This document shows positions 9,566-18,085 of a DNA stretch of 64,000 nt, one piece after another. How positions within the stretch are numbered: position 1 is the stretch's first letter; each line of letters opens with the position of its first letter. This DNA comes from Enterobacter kobei (GTDB taxonomy: Bacteria > Pseudomonadota > Gammaproteobacteria > Enterobacterales > Enterobacteriaceae), in the NCBI RefSeq assembly GCF_018323985.1, contig NZ_AP024590.1, positions 2,914,001-2,978,000 on the forward strand. The letters are read 5' to 3'. The notes under the pieces are model-generated. The model did not search any database and had not been told where the DNA came from. It worked only from the letters and a program-made list of their open reading frames with translations. The position numbers and the translations under genes were made by a program.

Positions 9566-10435
9566 TTTTGAGGCCAGTTCAAACCGGCTGCGATTAAACT
9601 GGCCGGTGTTGACCAGCTGCGCCACTTCGTCCCACAGCGTATACAACCAGCGCCGCCAGATAAAAGATTCGGCGACGGGCGCGCGCTGGAGGTAATGCCA
9701 TAACAGACTTTCGGCGTAATCGCTTTCGCACAGCCGGAACAGTTCATACTCCCGCGGCGCCCAGAGCATCGGGCCGGGACTTACCGCCGCCAGCAACTGA
9801 TCGCTGCGTGAGTCTTTCAGCATGCTGCGCAACGTAAAGTTGCCGTGCACCAGCACACAGTTGTCGTTAAAGCCGTCAAACAAGGCGGGCAGGCATTCCC
9901 GGGTGCGAAAGAGAATGCGCTTGTTCTGCATGGTGAGGCCGGTATTTTTGAACTGACTGAGGGTCGTCCACAGCACTTCGACGCGCTGGCGATACCAGGA
10001 GGGCCAGATGTTTTCCTGGGTATTGTCCACCACGCCCACGCAGCCGTGACTGTCATGACGGTGCCAGCTCAGTAAACCTTCAACAATCTGATCTTTAAGC
10101 TGCTGCCAGCGCTCCGGCGAGCGGGCCGGGGCTTCCACCGACACGCCGCGCAGTCGCTCAATCAGTAACACATCAGGGCCGGGATGTTCTTCATGGGTCA
10201 TGACGCCGTACACGACCGGCAAACGTACCGTGCCGCTGCGCGACAACATCGACATTTTCCACGCCAGCTGACGCGCAAGGCCAGGGGTGGTGAAGCTTCT
10301 TGCCAGGAGGGGCAGCGGGTTTCCGTTGCTGTCATACAGTGACCAAAGTGCGGTATCCGCTTTTTCGCTCACACATTCCAGGCGACTCAATTTTTCGCCC
10401 AGCAGGTGACTGAGTTCAGCGCGCAATCTTTCCAT
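9530..10435 (-). CDS. ycbJ: YcbJ, phosphotransferase/kinase-fold protein of unknown function
   Basis: Conserved enterobacterial protein annotated as phosphotransferase-like; no substrate is known to me. The 301 residues resemble E. coli YcbJ (297) along the whole length. An aminoglycoside-phosphotransferase-like layout can be traced: a lobe with LLIERLRGVSVEAP (residues 90-104), then LLSWHRHDSHG and VLVHGNFTLRSM around 195-206, where active APH enzymes have an HGD...N loop. Here the position reads HGN, and no obvious DFD-like metal site follows, so catalysis is doubtful. It is the last gene of the comEC-to-kdsB string, 146 bases after kdsB, with a gap that holds two inverted repeats. The C terminus is convergent with elyC and overlaps it by 36 bases. 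Confidence 0.9.
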   Translation of the reverse strand: MERLRAELSHLLGEKLSRLECVSEKADTALWSLYDSNGNPLPLLARSFTTPGLARQLAWKMSMLSRSGTVRLPVVYGVMTHEEHPGPDVLLIERLRGVSVEAPARSPERWQQLKDQIVEGLLSWHRHDSHGCVGVVDNTQENIWPSWYRQRVEVLWTTLSQFKNTGLTMQNKRILFRTRECLPALFDGFNDNCVLVHGNFTLRSMLKDSRSDQLLAAVSPGPMLWAPREYELFRLCESDYAESLLWHYLQRAPVAESFIWRRWLYTLWDEVAQLVNTGQFNRSRFELASKSLLPWLAGSPF

Positions 10436-10448
10436 ATCCGTTTACCCT

Positions 10449-10470
10449 TATGAAAACTACTGTTTTCATA
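10449..10470. repeat. 22-bp palindrome just upstream of the ycbJ start
   Basis: Arms TATGAAAAC (10449-10457) and GTTTTCATA (10462-10470) are perfect 9-bp complements around a 4-base centre. The element ends 13 bases before the ycbJ ATG, so it could be an operator or a leader hairpin near the ribosome site. No regulator can be named from the sequence. Confidence 0.7.
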
Positions 10471-10524
10471 ATGAGCGCCTGTCACGGTGTTGTCACCCGG
10501 ATGAGATCAAAAGAGTGGGAGATA

Positions 10525-10567
10525 GTCCAAAGATAAGGCTGTGCCACGTTTTAGCTTATCTTTGGAC
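10525..10567. repeat. 13-bp perfect inverted repeat in the kdsB-ycbJ gap
   Basis: GTCCAAAGATAAG at 10525-10537 is matched by its exact complement CTTATCTTTGGAC at 10555-10567, with a 17-base loop whose ends (GCT/AGC) can extend the stem if one G is bulged. It begins 15 bases past the kdsB stop. There is no U tract, so it is not a standard intrinsic terminator; an RNA stem that protects or stops upstream mRNA, or a remnant of a small mobile repeat, are the alternatives. Confidence 0.75.
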
Positions 10568-10581
10568 GCAGAAGGCAGGGT

Positions 10582-11334
10582 TTAGCTTCGGGCCATTTCG
10601 ACGCGCACGCGTTCGAGATCGTCCGGCGTATCGACGCCAGTACCCGGCACCGTCTGTGCGACGGCAACGTGGATTTTTTCGCCATACCACAGCACGCGCA
10701 GTTGCTCGAGCATTTCGATTTGCTCCAACTGGCTCGGCTGCCAGGTTACATAGCGACGAATAAATCCGGCGCGGTAACCGTAAATACCGATATGACGCAG
10801 GAAGGTATCGCCGATGGCGTCACGGCCCTGGGCAAAACGATCGCGATCCCAGGGAATGGTGGCACGGGAGAAATAGAGCGCATAGCCCTGTGCGTCGGTC
10901 ACCACTTTGACCGCATTCGGGTTGAAGGCTTCTTCTGCACTGTGGATTGGCACGGCCAGCGTCGCCATGCCGACATCGCGCTGGGCCAGATTATCCGCCA
11001 CCTGACGCACGATCGCCGGGGGGATCATCGGCTCGTCACCCTGGATATTCACAATGATGGTATCGTCAGCCAGACCGCATTTTTCCACCACTTCCGCCAG
11101 CCGTTCGGTACCGGACTGGTGATCGGCACGGGTCATGCACACTTCGCCCCCTACCGCTTCGACCGCGCGGGCCACATCTTCGTGATCCGTGGCGACAATA
11201 ATGCGTTCTGCGCCGGATTCACGGGCGCGCTCCAGCACGTGCACCACCATCGGCTTGCCGTTAATGTCCACCAGCGGTTTTCCCGGCAGACGGGTGGACG
11301 CATAGCGGGCCGGAATAATGACGACAAAACTCAT
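10582..11334 (-). CDS. kdsB: 3-deoxy-manno-octulosonate cytidylyltransferase KdsB
   Basis: Activates Kdo as CMP-Kdo for addition to lipid A, an essential step in LPS core synthesis. The 250-residue product (E. coli 248) begins with the nucleotidyltransferase signature PARYASTRLPGKPL (residues 8-21). It also has the conserved NIQGDEPMI substrate-binding segment and VPGTGVDTPDDLERVR near the C terminus. Its start overlaps the ycaR stop by four bases (ATGA), indicating coupled translation. It shares an operon with msbA and lpxK, placing Kdo activation, lipid A kinase and lipid A flippase on one transcript. Confidence 0.98.
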   Translation of the reverse strand: MSFVVIIPARYASTRLPGKPLVDINGKPMVVHVLERARESGAERIIVATDHEDVARAVEAVGGEVCMTRADHQSGTERLAEVVEKCGLADDTIIVNIQGDEPMIPPAIVRQVADNLAQRDVGMATLAVPIHSAEEAFNPNAVKVVTDAQGYALYFSRATIPWDRDRFAQGRDAIGDTFLRHIGIYGYRAGFIRRYVTWQPSQLEQIEMLEQLRVLWYGEKIHVAVAQTVPGTGVDTPDDLERVRVEMARS

Positions 11335-11513
11335 GGACGGTTCTCTTCAGCAGTCAGCGCGCGGGCTTCGTTTTCCAGCAACACCGGAATGCCTTCACGT
11401 ACCGGGAAAGCCAGGTTGTCGATTTTGCAGACCAGCTCCTGTTTCTCCTGGCTGTAATAGAGTTTGCCGGTGCAAACCGGGCAGGCAATGATTTCAAGCA
11501 GACGATGATCCAT
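11331..11513 (-). CDS. ycaR: Trm112-like small protein YcaR (UPF0434)
   Basis: Sixty-residue member of the Trm112/UPF0434 family. I place the start at the ATG ending at 11513, which has a GGAG site in the preceding bases and yields MDHRLLEIIACPVC, matching E. coli YcaR in start and length. A longer reading of 77 residues is possible upstream but lacks support. The CPVC pair and the later VCK give a zinc-ribbon-like look. Trm112 proteins activate methyltransferases in other lineages; the role in enterobacteria is unknown to me. It is sandwiched between ycaQ (54 bases upstream) and kdsB (4-base overlap). Confidence 0.93.
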   Translation of the reverse strand: MDHRLLEIIACPVCTGKLYYSQEKQELVCKIDNLAFPVREGIPVLLENEARALTAEENRP

Positions 11514-11567
11514 GGTTTCTCCAGATGGAACGGATAAGGTTTCGCAAAAGTTTACCATATACATTTT

Positions 11568-12797
11568 TCAGGCTGGGTCAATTTCCCAGCCTGTGGTGCA
11601 GTCAGTAAATAGCCCCGGCGGACAACGCGCTATGCTCACGCGGCTTGCCCCCTGCCAGGCGGCAAATTCAGTGATGGCCCCGCGAAGGCCCTTTTCCAGC
11701 GTGCGGCCTGGCCTGATATCCGCTTCCAGATAGAGCGCAATGATCTCCAGCACGCCGGTTTTACGGTGCATTTTGGCATCCATACGCCCGACCAACTGGC
11801 CCGCGTGCAGCAGCGGCAGCACGAAATAACCATACTGGCGTTTGGGCGCAGGGGTATAGCACTCCAGCCGATAGCTGAAGTTAAACAATTGCTCCGCCCG
11901 CTTGCGATCCCAGACCACCGGATCAAAGGGCGACAGCACGGCGCTGTGGGTTGCGGTCAGTTTGCCCGTAGCGACCTGTTCCAGCTCGCCTGCCAGCGAG
12001 GCGTGTACCCATGCCGGGCCAAGCTCATCAACCGTGACCGGCATGATCTTTTGCTCTTCCTGCCAGCGTGCCAGTAAAGCGGGTAACGCGGGCTGTCGCA
12101 GACGGTAGTAATCCGCCAGCCACTGAGGACGAAACAGCCCGAGGCTGCGGGCGCTGTTTTCCAGCATGACGGCTTCAGCCTGCGGCTGGCTGAGCAGATC
12201 GCGTTCATCGTCCCATTCCGGCATCACACGAGTGGTGAGATCGTAGACGCGCTGAAAGTTTCGCCGTTCAACCACCATCACTTTCCCGGCAGTGTACAGC
12301 CCTTCCAGATGGCGTTTATGCGGTTTCCAGTCCCACCAGCCGCTGGTGCCAGTACGCGGGTGGGCAAAATCTGCCGAGCGCACCGGACCGCTTTCATGGA
12401 TCTGCTGCAACAGCTGTTCGATCTCCTGCGCATGCTCCTCCATCCAGGCGGAACGGTACTTCCAGCCCATATTTTCCGGATCGAGCATGCGATGGCGCAC
12501 CAGCGCAAAATCGCTGCGCGGCAGAAAACAGGCTTCGTGAGCCCAGTACTCCATAAGTTCACCCGCGCGTAAGGCCTCATCCAGCCAGTGCTGCGGATAG
12601 GCACCGAGACGGCTGAACAACACCAGATATGGGCTGCGCGCCACGATGTTAATGGTGTCGATTTGCAGCAGAGACATCTGCCGGATGGTAGAGAGAATGT
12701 CAGAAGGGCGGGCGCGGCGGCGCGGTTTTTTCAGCAGGCCCTGCGCGGCGAGATGCAGACGGCGGGCGGCGGACAGCGAAAGGTGCGCAACGGACAT
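11568..12797 (-). CDS. ycaQ: DNA glycosylase YcaQ (interstrand crosslink unhooking)
   Basis: HTH_42/AlkX-type glycosylase that removes alkylated purines and unhooks interstrand crosslinks such as those of nitrogen mustards. The protein of 409 residues (E. coli 410) starts MSVAHLSLSAARRLHLAAQG; an upstream in-frame extension of 49 codons overlaps lpxK's end and has no family similarity. The conserved MSLLQIDTINIVARSPYLVLFSR segment holds the catalytic Q-x-D motif, and winged-helix repeats occupy the middle. The C-terminal part keeps THSAVLSPFDPVVWDR and the RQYGYFVLPLLH motif. It sits 31 bases after lpxK, in an operon otherwise devoted to lipid A; this odd coupling is shared with E. coli. Confidence 0.95.
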   Translation of the reverse strand: MSVAHLSLSAARRLHLAAQGLLKKPRRRARPSDILSTIRQMSLLQIDTINIVARSPYLVLFSRLGAYPQHWLDEALRAGELMEYWAHEACFLPRSDFALVRHRMLDPENMGWKYRSAWMEEHAQEIEQLLQQIHESGPVRSADFAHPRTGTSGWWDWKPHKRHLEGLYTAGKVMVVERRNFQRVYDLTTRVMPEWDDERDLLSQPQAEAVMLENSARSLGLFRPQWLADYYRLRQPALPALLARWQEEQKIMPVTVDELGPAWVHASLAGELEQVATGKLTATHSAVLSPFDPVVWDRKRAEQLFNFSYRLECYTPAPKRQYGYFVLPLLHAGQLVGRMDAKMHRKTGVLEIIALYLEADIRPGRTLEKGLRGAITEFAAWQGASRVSIARCPPGLFTDCTTGWEIDPA

Positions 12798-12828
12798 GAG
12801 GATCCCTGTGGTCAGCAGCGCGTCCGGT

Positions 12829-13818
12829 TTATTCCTGACCGTTATGCGCCAGCGTAAGCAATTCCCGGAGAAGGTGTTCAGGCATCTCGCCCGCCAGTTG
12901 TGCATCCACCGGCAGATACCACCAGTGCTCTTCAGCAAATGCACGACACTTCACCGCATCTTTTTCGGTCATCACCAGCGTCTGACCGGGTTCAGTAAAG
13001 GCACTGACCTGAGCATGGCTCAATGCCTGGTGATCGGCAAGTGCGATGCACTTTTCAGGCTGCACACCGCAGTCGACCAGGGTAGCAAAGAAACGCGGCG
13101 GATGACCAATGCCCGCCATAGCAACGATATGCGACAGCGCGCGTACATCACGGCGCTCACCGGTTTTCAGGTTAATCGCCTGACCGGGTTGCAGGCGCAT
13201 GGGAATTTCGCCCTGTTGCGCTTCACCGCCATTAACGATCACCGCATCCACGCTGCGCAGCCTGGATGCCCGCTCACGCATCGGTCCGGCCGGTAACCAC
13301 CAGCCGTTGCCAAAACGCCGCACTCCGTCGATCACGACTATCTCTTTATCTCTGGCGAGGCGATAGTGCTGTAATCCGTCGTCAGTGATGATCAGCTGTA
13401 CCGGATGCTGGTCGAGAATGGCCTTCACCGCATCGGCTCGCACCGGTGAAACCGCCACCGGCGCACCCGTGCGCTGGTAAATTAATACCGGCTCATCCCC
13501 GGCTTCGTCAGTGGAGGTGTGCGGGGTCAGCAGCAGCGGATAGCGGGCGGCTTTTCCGCCGTAACCGCGCGAAACAACGCCCACACGCACGCCACGCTGT
13601 TGCAACTGCTCCACCAACCACATCACCACCGGCGTTTTACCGTTACCGCCCGCAGTGAGGTTTCCCACCACCACTACCGGCACGGGCGCGCGCCAGGCTT
13701 TTTTCAACCCCACGCGATAGCTCAGGCGGATCGCGCCGCTCACCAGGCCATAAAGCCAGGAGAGCGGCAGCAGCAGTCGCCACAGCGGCGACTCACCTGA
13801 CCAGATGCGGGCTATCAT
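12829..13818 (-). CDS. lpxK: Tetraacyldisaccharide 4'-kinase LpxK
   Basis: Inner-membrane kinase that phosphorylates the 4' position of the lipid A disaccharide to make lipid IVA. Length is 329 residues (E. coli 328). An N-terminal amphipathic/hydrophobic segment (SPLWRLLLPLSWLYGLVSGA) anchors it, followed by the P-loop NLTAGGNGKTP around residues 52-62. The catalytic and ligand-binding stretches ITDDGLQHYRLARD and DGVRRFGNGWWLPAGP follow. The start codon overlaps the msbA stop by four bases (ATGA), the same coupling as in E. coli; the pair acts in sequence on lipid A. Confidence 0.98.
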   Translation of the reverse strand: MIARIWSGESPLWRLLLPLSWLYGLVSGAIRLSYRVGLKKAWRAPVPVVVVGNLTAGGNGKTPVVMWLVEQLQQRGVRVGVVSRGYGGKAARYPLLLTPHTSTDEAGDEPVLIYQRTGAPVAVSPVRADAVKAILDQHPVQLIITDDGLQHYRLARDKEIVVIDGVRRFGNGWWLPAGPMRERASRLRSVDAVIVNGGEAQQGEIPMRLQPGQAINLKTGERRDVRALSHIVAMAGIGHPPRFFATLVDCGVQPEKCIALADHQALSHAQVSAFTEPGQTLVMTEKDAVKCRAFAEEHWWYLPVDAQLAGEMPEHLLRELLTLAHNGQE

Positions 13819-15563
13819 TGGCCAAACTGCATCTTATGAAGCTGGGCGTAGACGCCACGCTGGTCGATAAGATCGGCGTGACTGCCGCGCTCAACGATGC
13901 GTCCGTCTTCCACCACCACGATTTCATCAGCCTGTTCGATAGTCGAGAGGCGGTGCGCGATAACCATCGAGGTGCGGTTTTTCTGCAGTTCGTCCAGTGC
14001 TGCCTGGATCGCACGCTCTGATTCGGTATCCAGCGCCGATGTCGCTTCATCAAGGATGAGGATCGGGCTGTCACGCAGCAGAGCACGGGCAATGGCGATA
14101 CGCTGACGCTGGCCGCCTGACAGCAGGACGCCGTTCTCACCAATGATGGTATCAAGACCGTTATCCATCTTATTGATAAAGTCCAGCGCATAGGCCATGC
14201 GGGCGGCATTTTCGATCTGTTCGCGGCTGTACTCTTCGGTGCGGGCGTAGGCAATGTTGTTTGCCACGGTGTCATTGAAGAGATGCACATTCTGCGAGAC
14301 CAGCGCCACCTGGTTACGCAACGAGGCCAGGGTATATTCGCGCAGATCGTGTCCGTCGAGCAGAATCTCCCCTTCGTCTATGTCGTAAAAACGGGTCAGC
14401 AGGCTCGCCATGGTCGATTTCCCCGACCCGGAACGGCCTACCAGCGCCACGGTTTTACCCGCCGGAATGGTCAGGTTGATATTGCGCAGCGCAGGCGTAT
14501 CACGCCCCGGATAGGTGAAGGTGACGTTACGGAACTCGATGTCGCCCTTCGCACGATCGATCATGCGGGTGCCTTCGTCTTTTTCCTGCTCGCTGTCGAG
14601 AATAGAGAACAGCGTCTGACAGGCAGCCATACCGCGCTGGAACTGGGCGTTGACGTTGGTCAGCGACTTCAGTGGGCGCATCAGGGCGATCATCGACGAG
14701 AACACCACGGTGATAGTACCGGCAGTGAGGGTTTCCATCACGCTCGGGAAGCTTGCGGCATAGAGCACAAATGCCAGCGCCAGTGAGGCGATCAGCTGAA
14801 TGATCGGGTCGGAGATGGAGGATGCAGAGACCATTTTCATGCCCTGCAAACGCATCTTGTTGCTGACCTTATCGAAGCGTTTGGCTTCCACGCCCTGACC
14901 ACCGAAAATCAGCACTTCTTTGTGCCCTTTCAGCATCTGTTCGGCGCTGGTCGTTACCTGCCCCATGGTGTTCTGCATATTTTTACTGATGCTGCGAAAA
15001 CGCTTCGACACCACACGGATCGCGACAGACACAATGGGTGCCAGCACAATCAGGATCAGGGACAACTGCCAGCTGTAATAGAACATCAGCACAAACAGAC
15101 CGATAATCGACGCGCCTTCACGGACGACTGTGATCAGTGCGCCAGAGGACGACGAGGCCACCTGCTCGGAATCGTAGGTGATACGAGAGAGCAGCGTTCC
15201 GGTTGATTGTTTATCGAAAAAGGCAACCGGCATCCCCATCATGTGACCAAACAGGCGACGACGCATGGTCATCACCACTTTGCCCGACACCCAGGAAATA
15301 CAGTAACTCGACACATAACTGGTGAGTCCACGCAGGATCATCAGTCCAATGACCACCAGCGGCATCCACAGCAGCACCGAGCGGTCTGTTTTACCAAAGC
15401 CTTCGTCCAGTAAAGGTTTGAGGAGCGATAGCATAAAGGTATCGCTGGCTGCGTTGAGGATTAACGCTACACCCGCCACGAGCAAACCCGTTTTGAAAGG
15501 TGCAATCATTGGCCAGAGACGGCGGAATGTTTGCCACGTGGAGAGATCTTTGTCGTTATGCAT
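13815..15563 (-). CDS. msbA: Lipid A ABC flippase MsbA
   Basis: Homodimeric ABC exporter that flips lipid A-core across the inner membrane. The 582 residues equal the E. coli length. The N-terminal half has six membrane segments (first near residues 20-45, then MPLVVIGLMILRGLTSYVSSYC). The C-terminal ATPase shows Walker A GRSGSGKST, the signature LSGGQRQR, Walker B PILILDEATSALD and the switch histidine in MVIAHRLSTI. It follows comEC by 36 bases and overlaps lpxK by four. Confidence 0.99.
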   Translation of the reverse strand: MHNDKDLSTWQTFRRLWPMIAPFKTGLLVAGVALILNAASDTFMLSLLKPLLDEGFGKTDRSVLLWMPLVVIGLMILRGLTSYVSSYCISWVSGKVVMTMRRRLFGHMMGMPVAFFDKQSTGTLLSRITYDSEQVASSSSGALITVVREGASIIGLFVLMFYYSWQLSLILIVLAPIVSVAIRVVSKRFRSISKNMQNTMGQVTTSAEQMLKGHKEVLIFGGQGVEAKRFDKVSNKMRLQGMKMVSASSISDPIIQLIASLALAFVLYAASFPSVMETLTAGTITVVFSSMIALMRPLKSLTNVNAQFQRGMAACQTLFSILDSEQEKDEGTRMIDRAKGDIEFRNVTFTYPGRDTPALRNINLTIPAGKTVALVGRSGSGKSTMASLLTRFYDIDEGEILLDGHDLREYTLASLRNQVALVSQNVHLFNDTVANNIAYARTEEYSREQIENAARMAYALDFINKMDNGLDTIIGENGVLLSGGQRQRIAIARALLRDSPILILDEATSALDTESERAIQAALDELQKNRTSMVIAHRLSTIEQADEIVVVEDGRIVERGSHADLIDQRGVYAQLHKMQFGQ

Positions 15564-15599
15564 TCAAAAAACCAGCACTTGTTGAAATAGCCGCATATT

Positions 15600-17864
15600 C
15601 TACCTGTTATATCCTGGGACGCCAAACCACTGATGATACCAACGCGGGAAAAGTTGATCTCGTAAGCCTAAGATTTCCCATCCTTCTGCGGAGAAATGGA
15701 TGCTTATCTGCCCCTGATGTGGGGTATCGAACCATTCATAACCCTGATGCCTGTAACGACCCATTACCTTTTCAGACGGCAGTCGCCAGGCATTGAAGCG
15801 TGAAGCGGAAGCCAGCGCCGCATGCCCTTCGGCCCGTTGCAACAACGGCAGCGAGGAAGACGTATTGCTGCCGTGATGCGGCACCTGAATCATTGTCGCC
15901 CGCAGATGCTGCCAGTAATGGCTAAGCATAGATTGCTCTGCGGAAGCTTCAATGTCCCCGGTAAGCAAAATACTGTTTTTGCCATCGTCGACTTTTACCA
16001 CGCAGGAGCGATTATTTCCGTGGGACGTGGTGCCCGGCAACGGCCAGTGCACGCTGAACGTCAGTCCCTGCCACTGCCAGCGTTCGCCACGAAAGCACGG
16101 CAGATGCCCCGCCTCCGCCAGCGGACTACGGATCCATGCTGCGGGCCAGGCTTTATGCAAGGTTTCCAGCCCGCCACGGTGATCGAGATGATCATGGCTG
16201 AGGATGATGCCTTCAGGCTTTAGATTGTGCCAGCGCAGCCACGGCACGATCAGCTGCCCGCCGCTGTCGCCCCCCGGCCATGCCAGTCCGGTATCATAGA
16301 GAATCGCCTTCCCGTTACGCGCTATGACCCTCGCCAGCCCCTGCCCGACATCAAGCATATCAACAGACCAGTTTTCCTGCGGTGTGCTCTTACATAACGG
16401 CTGGGCCAGCAGCACACCGCATGCGGTACACAGAAAGGGGACGGTTTTCCATAAACGCAAACGCCAGATAATAATCAGCAGCCAGGGCATACACGCCAGC
16501 CATTGCCAGCGCCAGTCGATGTTATACCAGCCCTCAGGCAACGCGTTCAGAAAGCGGAACAGCAGCGCCAGGGTGTCATCGGCCCGCGCCCAAATCCACC
16601 CTTCAAGGGCGTTAAACGTCGTCAGATGCAGCACCATGCCCGCCAGGATCAGCGGGACACTGACGAAGGTTATCAGCGGGACCGCCACCAGATTCGCAAT
16701 CATGGATGTCAGGCTGATACCGTGAAACAGCAGTACCTGTAGCGGCAGCAGCAACACCATCATGCCGGTTTGCAGATAAATAAGGCTGATGACGCCGCGC
16801 AGCAGTCGCCCGCCACGACATTCGGGCAGCGGTAGCCACTGATACCAGAAGATCAACGCCGCTACCGCGAATGCCGACAACCACAGGCTTTCTGACAGCA
16901 CCGCAAGCGGATCGATAAAAAGGATCGCGGCGATACAGCAGAGCCAGATCTGCCATGCCGACCACTGTCGACCTGAAAGCCGCAGCGCCGCCAGTACCGC
17001 CAGCGATACCGCCGTGCGTAAGGCTGGCGGTTGCAGCCCGGTCAGCCACGCATAACCGGTGGCGCAGAAGAGTCCTACCAGCAGCGGCGCGCGCCAGTTG
17101 ATCCAGCGTGCTGGCAGCCAGAACTGTATGCCCCGCGCCAGCAGCCAGCCCAGCGTGGCAGCAAGAGCGATATGCAGACCGGATATCGCCATCAGATGCG
17201 CGGTGCCGGTCTCACGCATAACCGCTTTGATCTGCGCATCCAGCACCCTTCGCTCACCCATACCGAGTGCCAGTAAAACCGATCGCCAGCGCGTGGTTTC
17301 AAGGGTTGCCTCAAGCGACGCCAGATACTCCGCCCGCAAACTACAGCGGGCATCAAGTACATTCGCCCGGGTGAAGCGACCAGTGACAGGCTGATGTGTG
17401 GCAAACGCGTAGCGCTGGGTATCGAATCCCCCCTCGTTAAGCTGACCGTGAACCGGCCGCACCTTGAGCGTCATCTCCCATAATTGCCCGGCGCAGGCGC
17501 GCTGCGGCAGGTATTCGCCGTAAAGGGTGATACCCGCCCCGGGCCAGAGACGTTTCCCGTTCAGTCGTTCAATAACGCCCCGGTGGGTGGTGATATTATC
17601 ACTGCCGGTCAACCGCACCTGCGCCTGCAGGACTCGTCCGGGCAGGTGCTGAATCGGCCAGACCGCTTCATACGCGGTAAGAATGCCCCACGCCAGCAAC
17701 AGCAGCCACAGCGCGAAATAACGTAAGCGACGATCGCGGCAACGTCCTGCCACGCAACCGGCGACGATGATAACGACGAGGGTCGACAATGCGGGCAGCC
17801 GGGGCAGCCACAGCAACGGCGCTATTGCCGCAAGCACACAACATGCAATTCCTGGCAGATGCAT
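15600..17864 (-). CDS. comEC: ComEC/Rec2-family channel protein (YcaI)
   Basis: Polytopic inner-membrane protein of the ComEC/Rec2 family, which carries single-stranded DNA inward in competent bacteria. Its role in enterobacteria, which seldom show natural transformation, is unsettled. The ATG at 17864 has a strong GGAGG site and gives 754 residues, as in E. coli YcaI. An N-terminal DUF4131 part and the Competence domain (MRETGTAHLMAISGLHIALA, multiple membrane helices) are followed by a C-terminal metallo-beta-lactamase-like domain. That domain has ILSHDHLDHRGG and VPHHGSNTS, so the metal ligands appear intact. It heads the operon with msbA. Confidence 0.96.
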   Translation of the reverse strand: MHLPGIACCVLAAIAPLLWLPRLPALSTLVVIIVAGCVAGRCRDRRLRYFALWLLLLAWGILTAYEAVWPIQHLPGRVLQAQVRLTGSDNITTHRGVIERLNGKRLWPGAGITLYGEYLPQRACAGQLWEMTLKVRPVHGQLNEGGFDTQRYAFATHQPVTGRFTRANVLDARCSLRAEYLASLEATLETTRWRSVLLALGMGERRVLDAQIKAVMRETGTAHLMAISGLHIALAATLGWLLARGIQFWLPARWINWRAPLLVGLFCATGYAWLTGLQPPALRTAVSLAVLAALRLSGRQWSAWQIWLCCIAAILFIDPLAVLSESLWLSAFAVAALIFWYQWLPLPECRGGRLLRGVISLIYLQTGMMVLLLPLQVLLFHGISLTSMIANLVAVPLITFVSVPLILAGMVLHLTTFNALEGWIWARADDTLALLFRFLNALPEGWYNIDWRWQWLACMPWLLIIIWRLRLWKTVPFLCTACGVLLAQPLCKSTPQENWSVDMLDVGQGLARVIARNGKAILYDTGLAWPGGDSGGQLIVPWLRWHNLKPEGIILSHDHLDHRGGLETLHKAWPAAWIRSPLAEAGHLPCFRGERWQWQGLTFSVHWPLPGTTSHGNNRSCVVKVDDGKNSILLTGDIEASAEQSMLSHYWQHLRATMIQVPHHGSNTSSSLPLLQRAEGHAALASASRFNAWRLPSEKVMGRYRHQGYEWFDTPHQGQISIHFSAEGWEILGLRDQLFPRWYHQWFGVPGYNR

Positions 17865-17960
17865 CCCCACCTCCTTGTTACAGGTAGTGTGCATAAAAGT
17901 GAGGAAACTGTCGGGTAGCTGTTTATGGAATTACGGCGCGGGCAGGAAAGATCTTATCGG

Positions 17961-17982
17961 TTTGCAGCAATCATGCTGCAAA
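17961..17982. repeat. Palindrome between ihfB and comEC
   Basis: Perfect 9-bp arms TTTGCAGCA (17961-17969) and TGCTGCAAA (17974-17982) around four bases. It lies about 100 bases before the comEC start and after the ihfB terminator, so it could be an operator or leader hairpin for comEC. A second short dyad, GGCTTC-A-GAAGCC at 17993-18005, is adjacent. Confidence 0.6.
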
Positions 17983-18019
17983 AATGCGGGGCGGCTTCAG
18001 AAGCCTTTGTGCAGATGTG

Positions 18020-18045
18020 AAAAAAGCACCTCATGGGTGCTCTTT
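18020..18045 (-). terminator. Intrinsic terminator after ihfB
   Basis: Stem AGCACC (18025-18030) with GGTGCT (18036-18041), read on the minus strand and followed by six T (18025-18020). It lies some 40 bases after the ihfB stop. Confidence 0.8.
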
Positions 18046-18052
18046 TCGGCGA

Positions 18053-18085
18053 TTAAGTTTTGGCTTTAACAGCCGTAAAACTTAA
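18053..18085 (-). repeat. Hairpin overlapping the ihfB stop codon
   Basis: TTAAGTTTT-GGCT (18053-18065) pairs with AGCC-(GT bulge)-AAAACTTAA (18071-18085). The ihfB stop codon (18082-18084) lies within the stem. With the terminator that follows it makes a double hairpin at the mRNA 3' end, which may stabilise the message. Confidence 0.65.
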
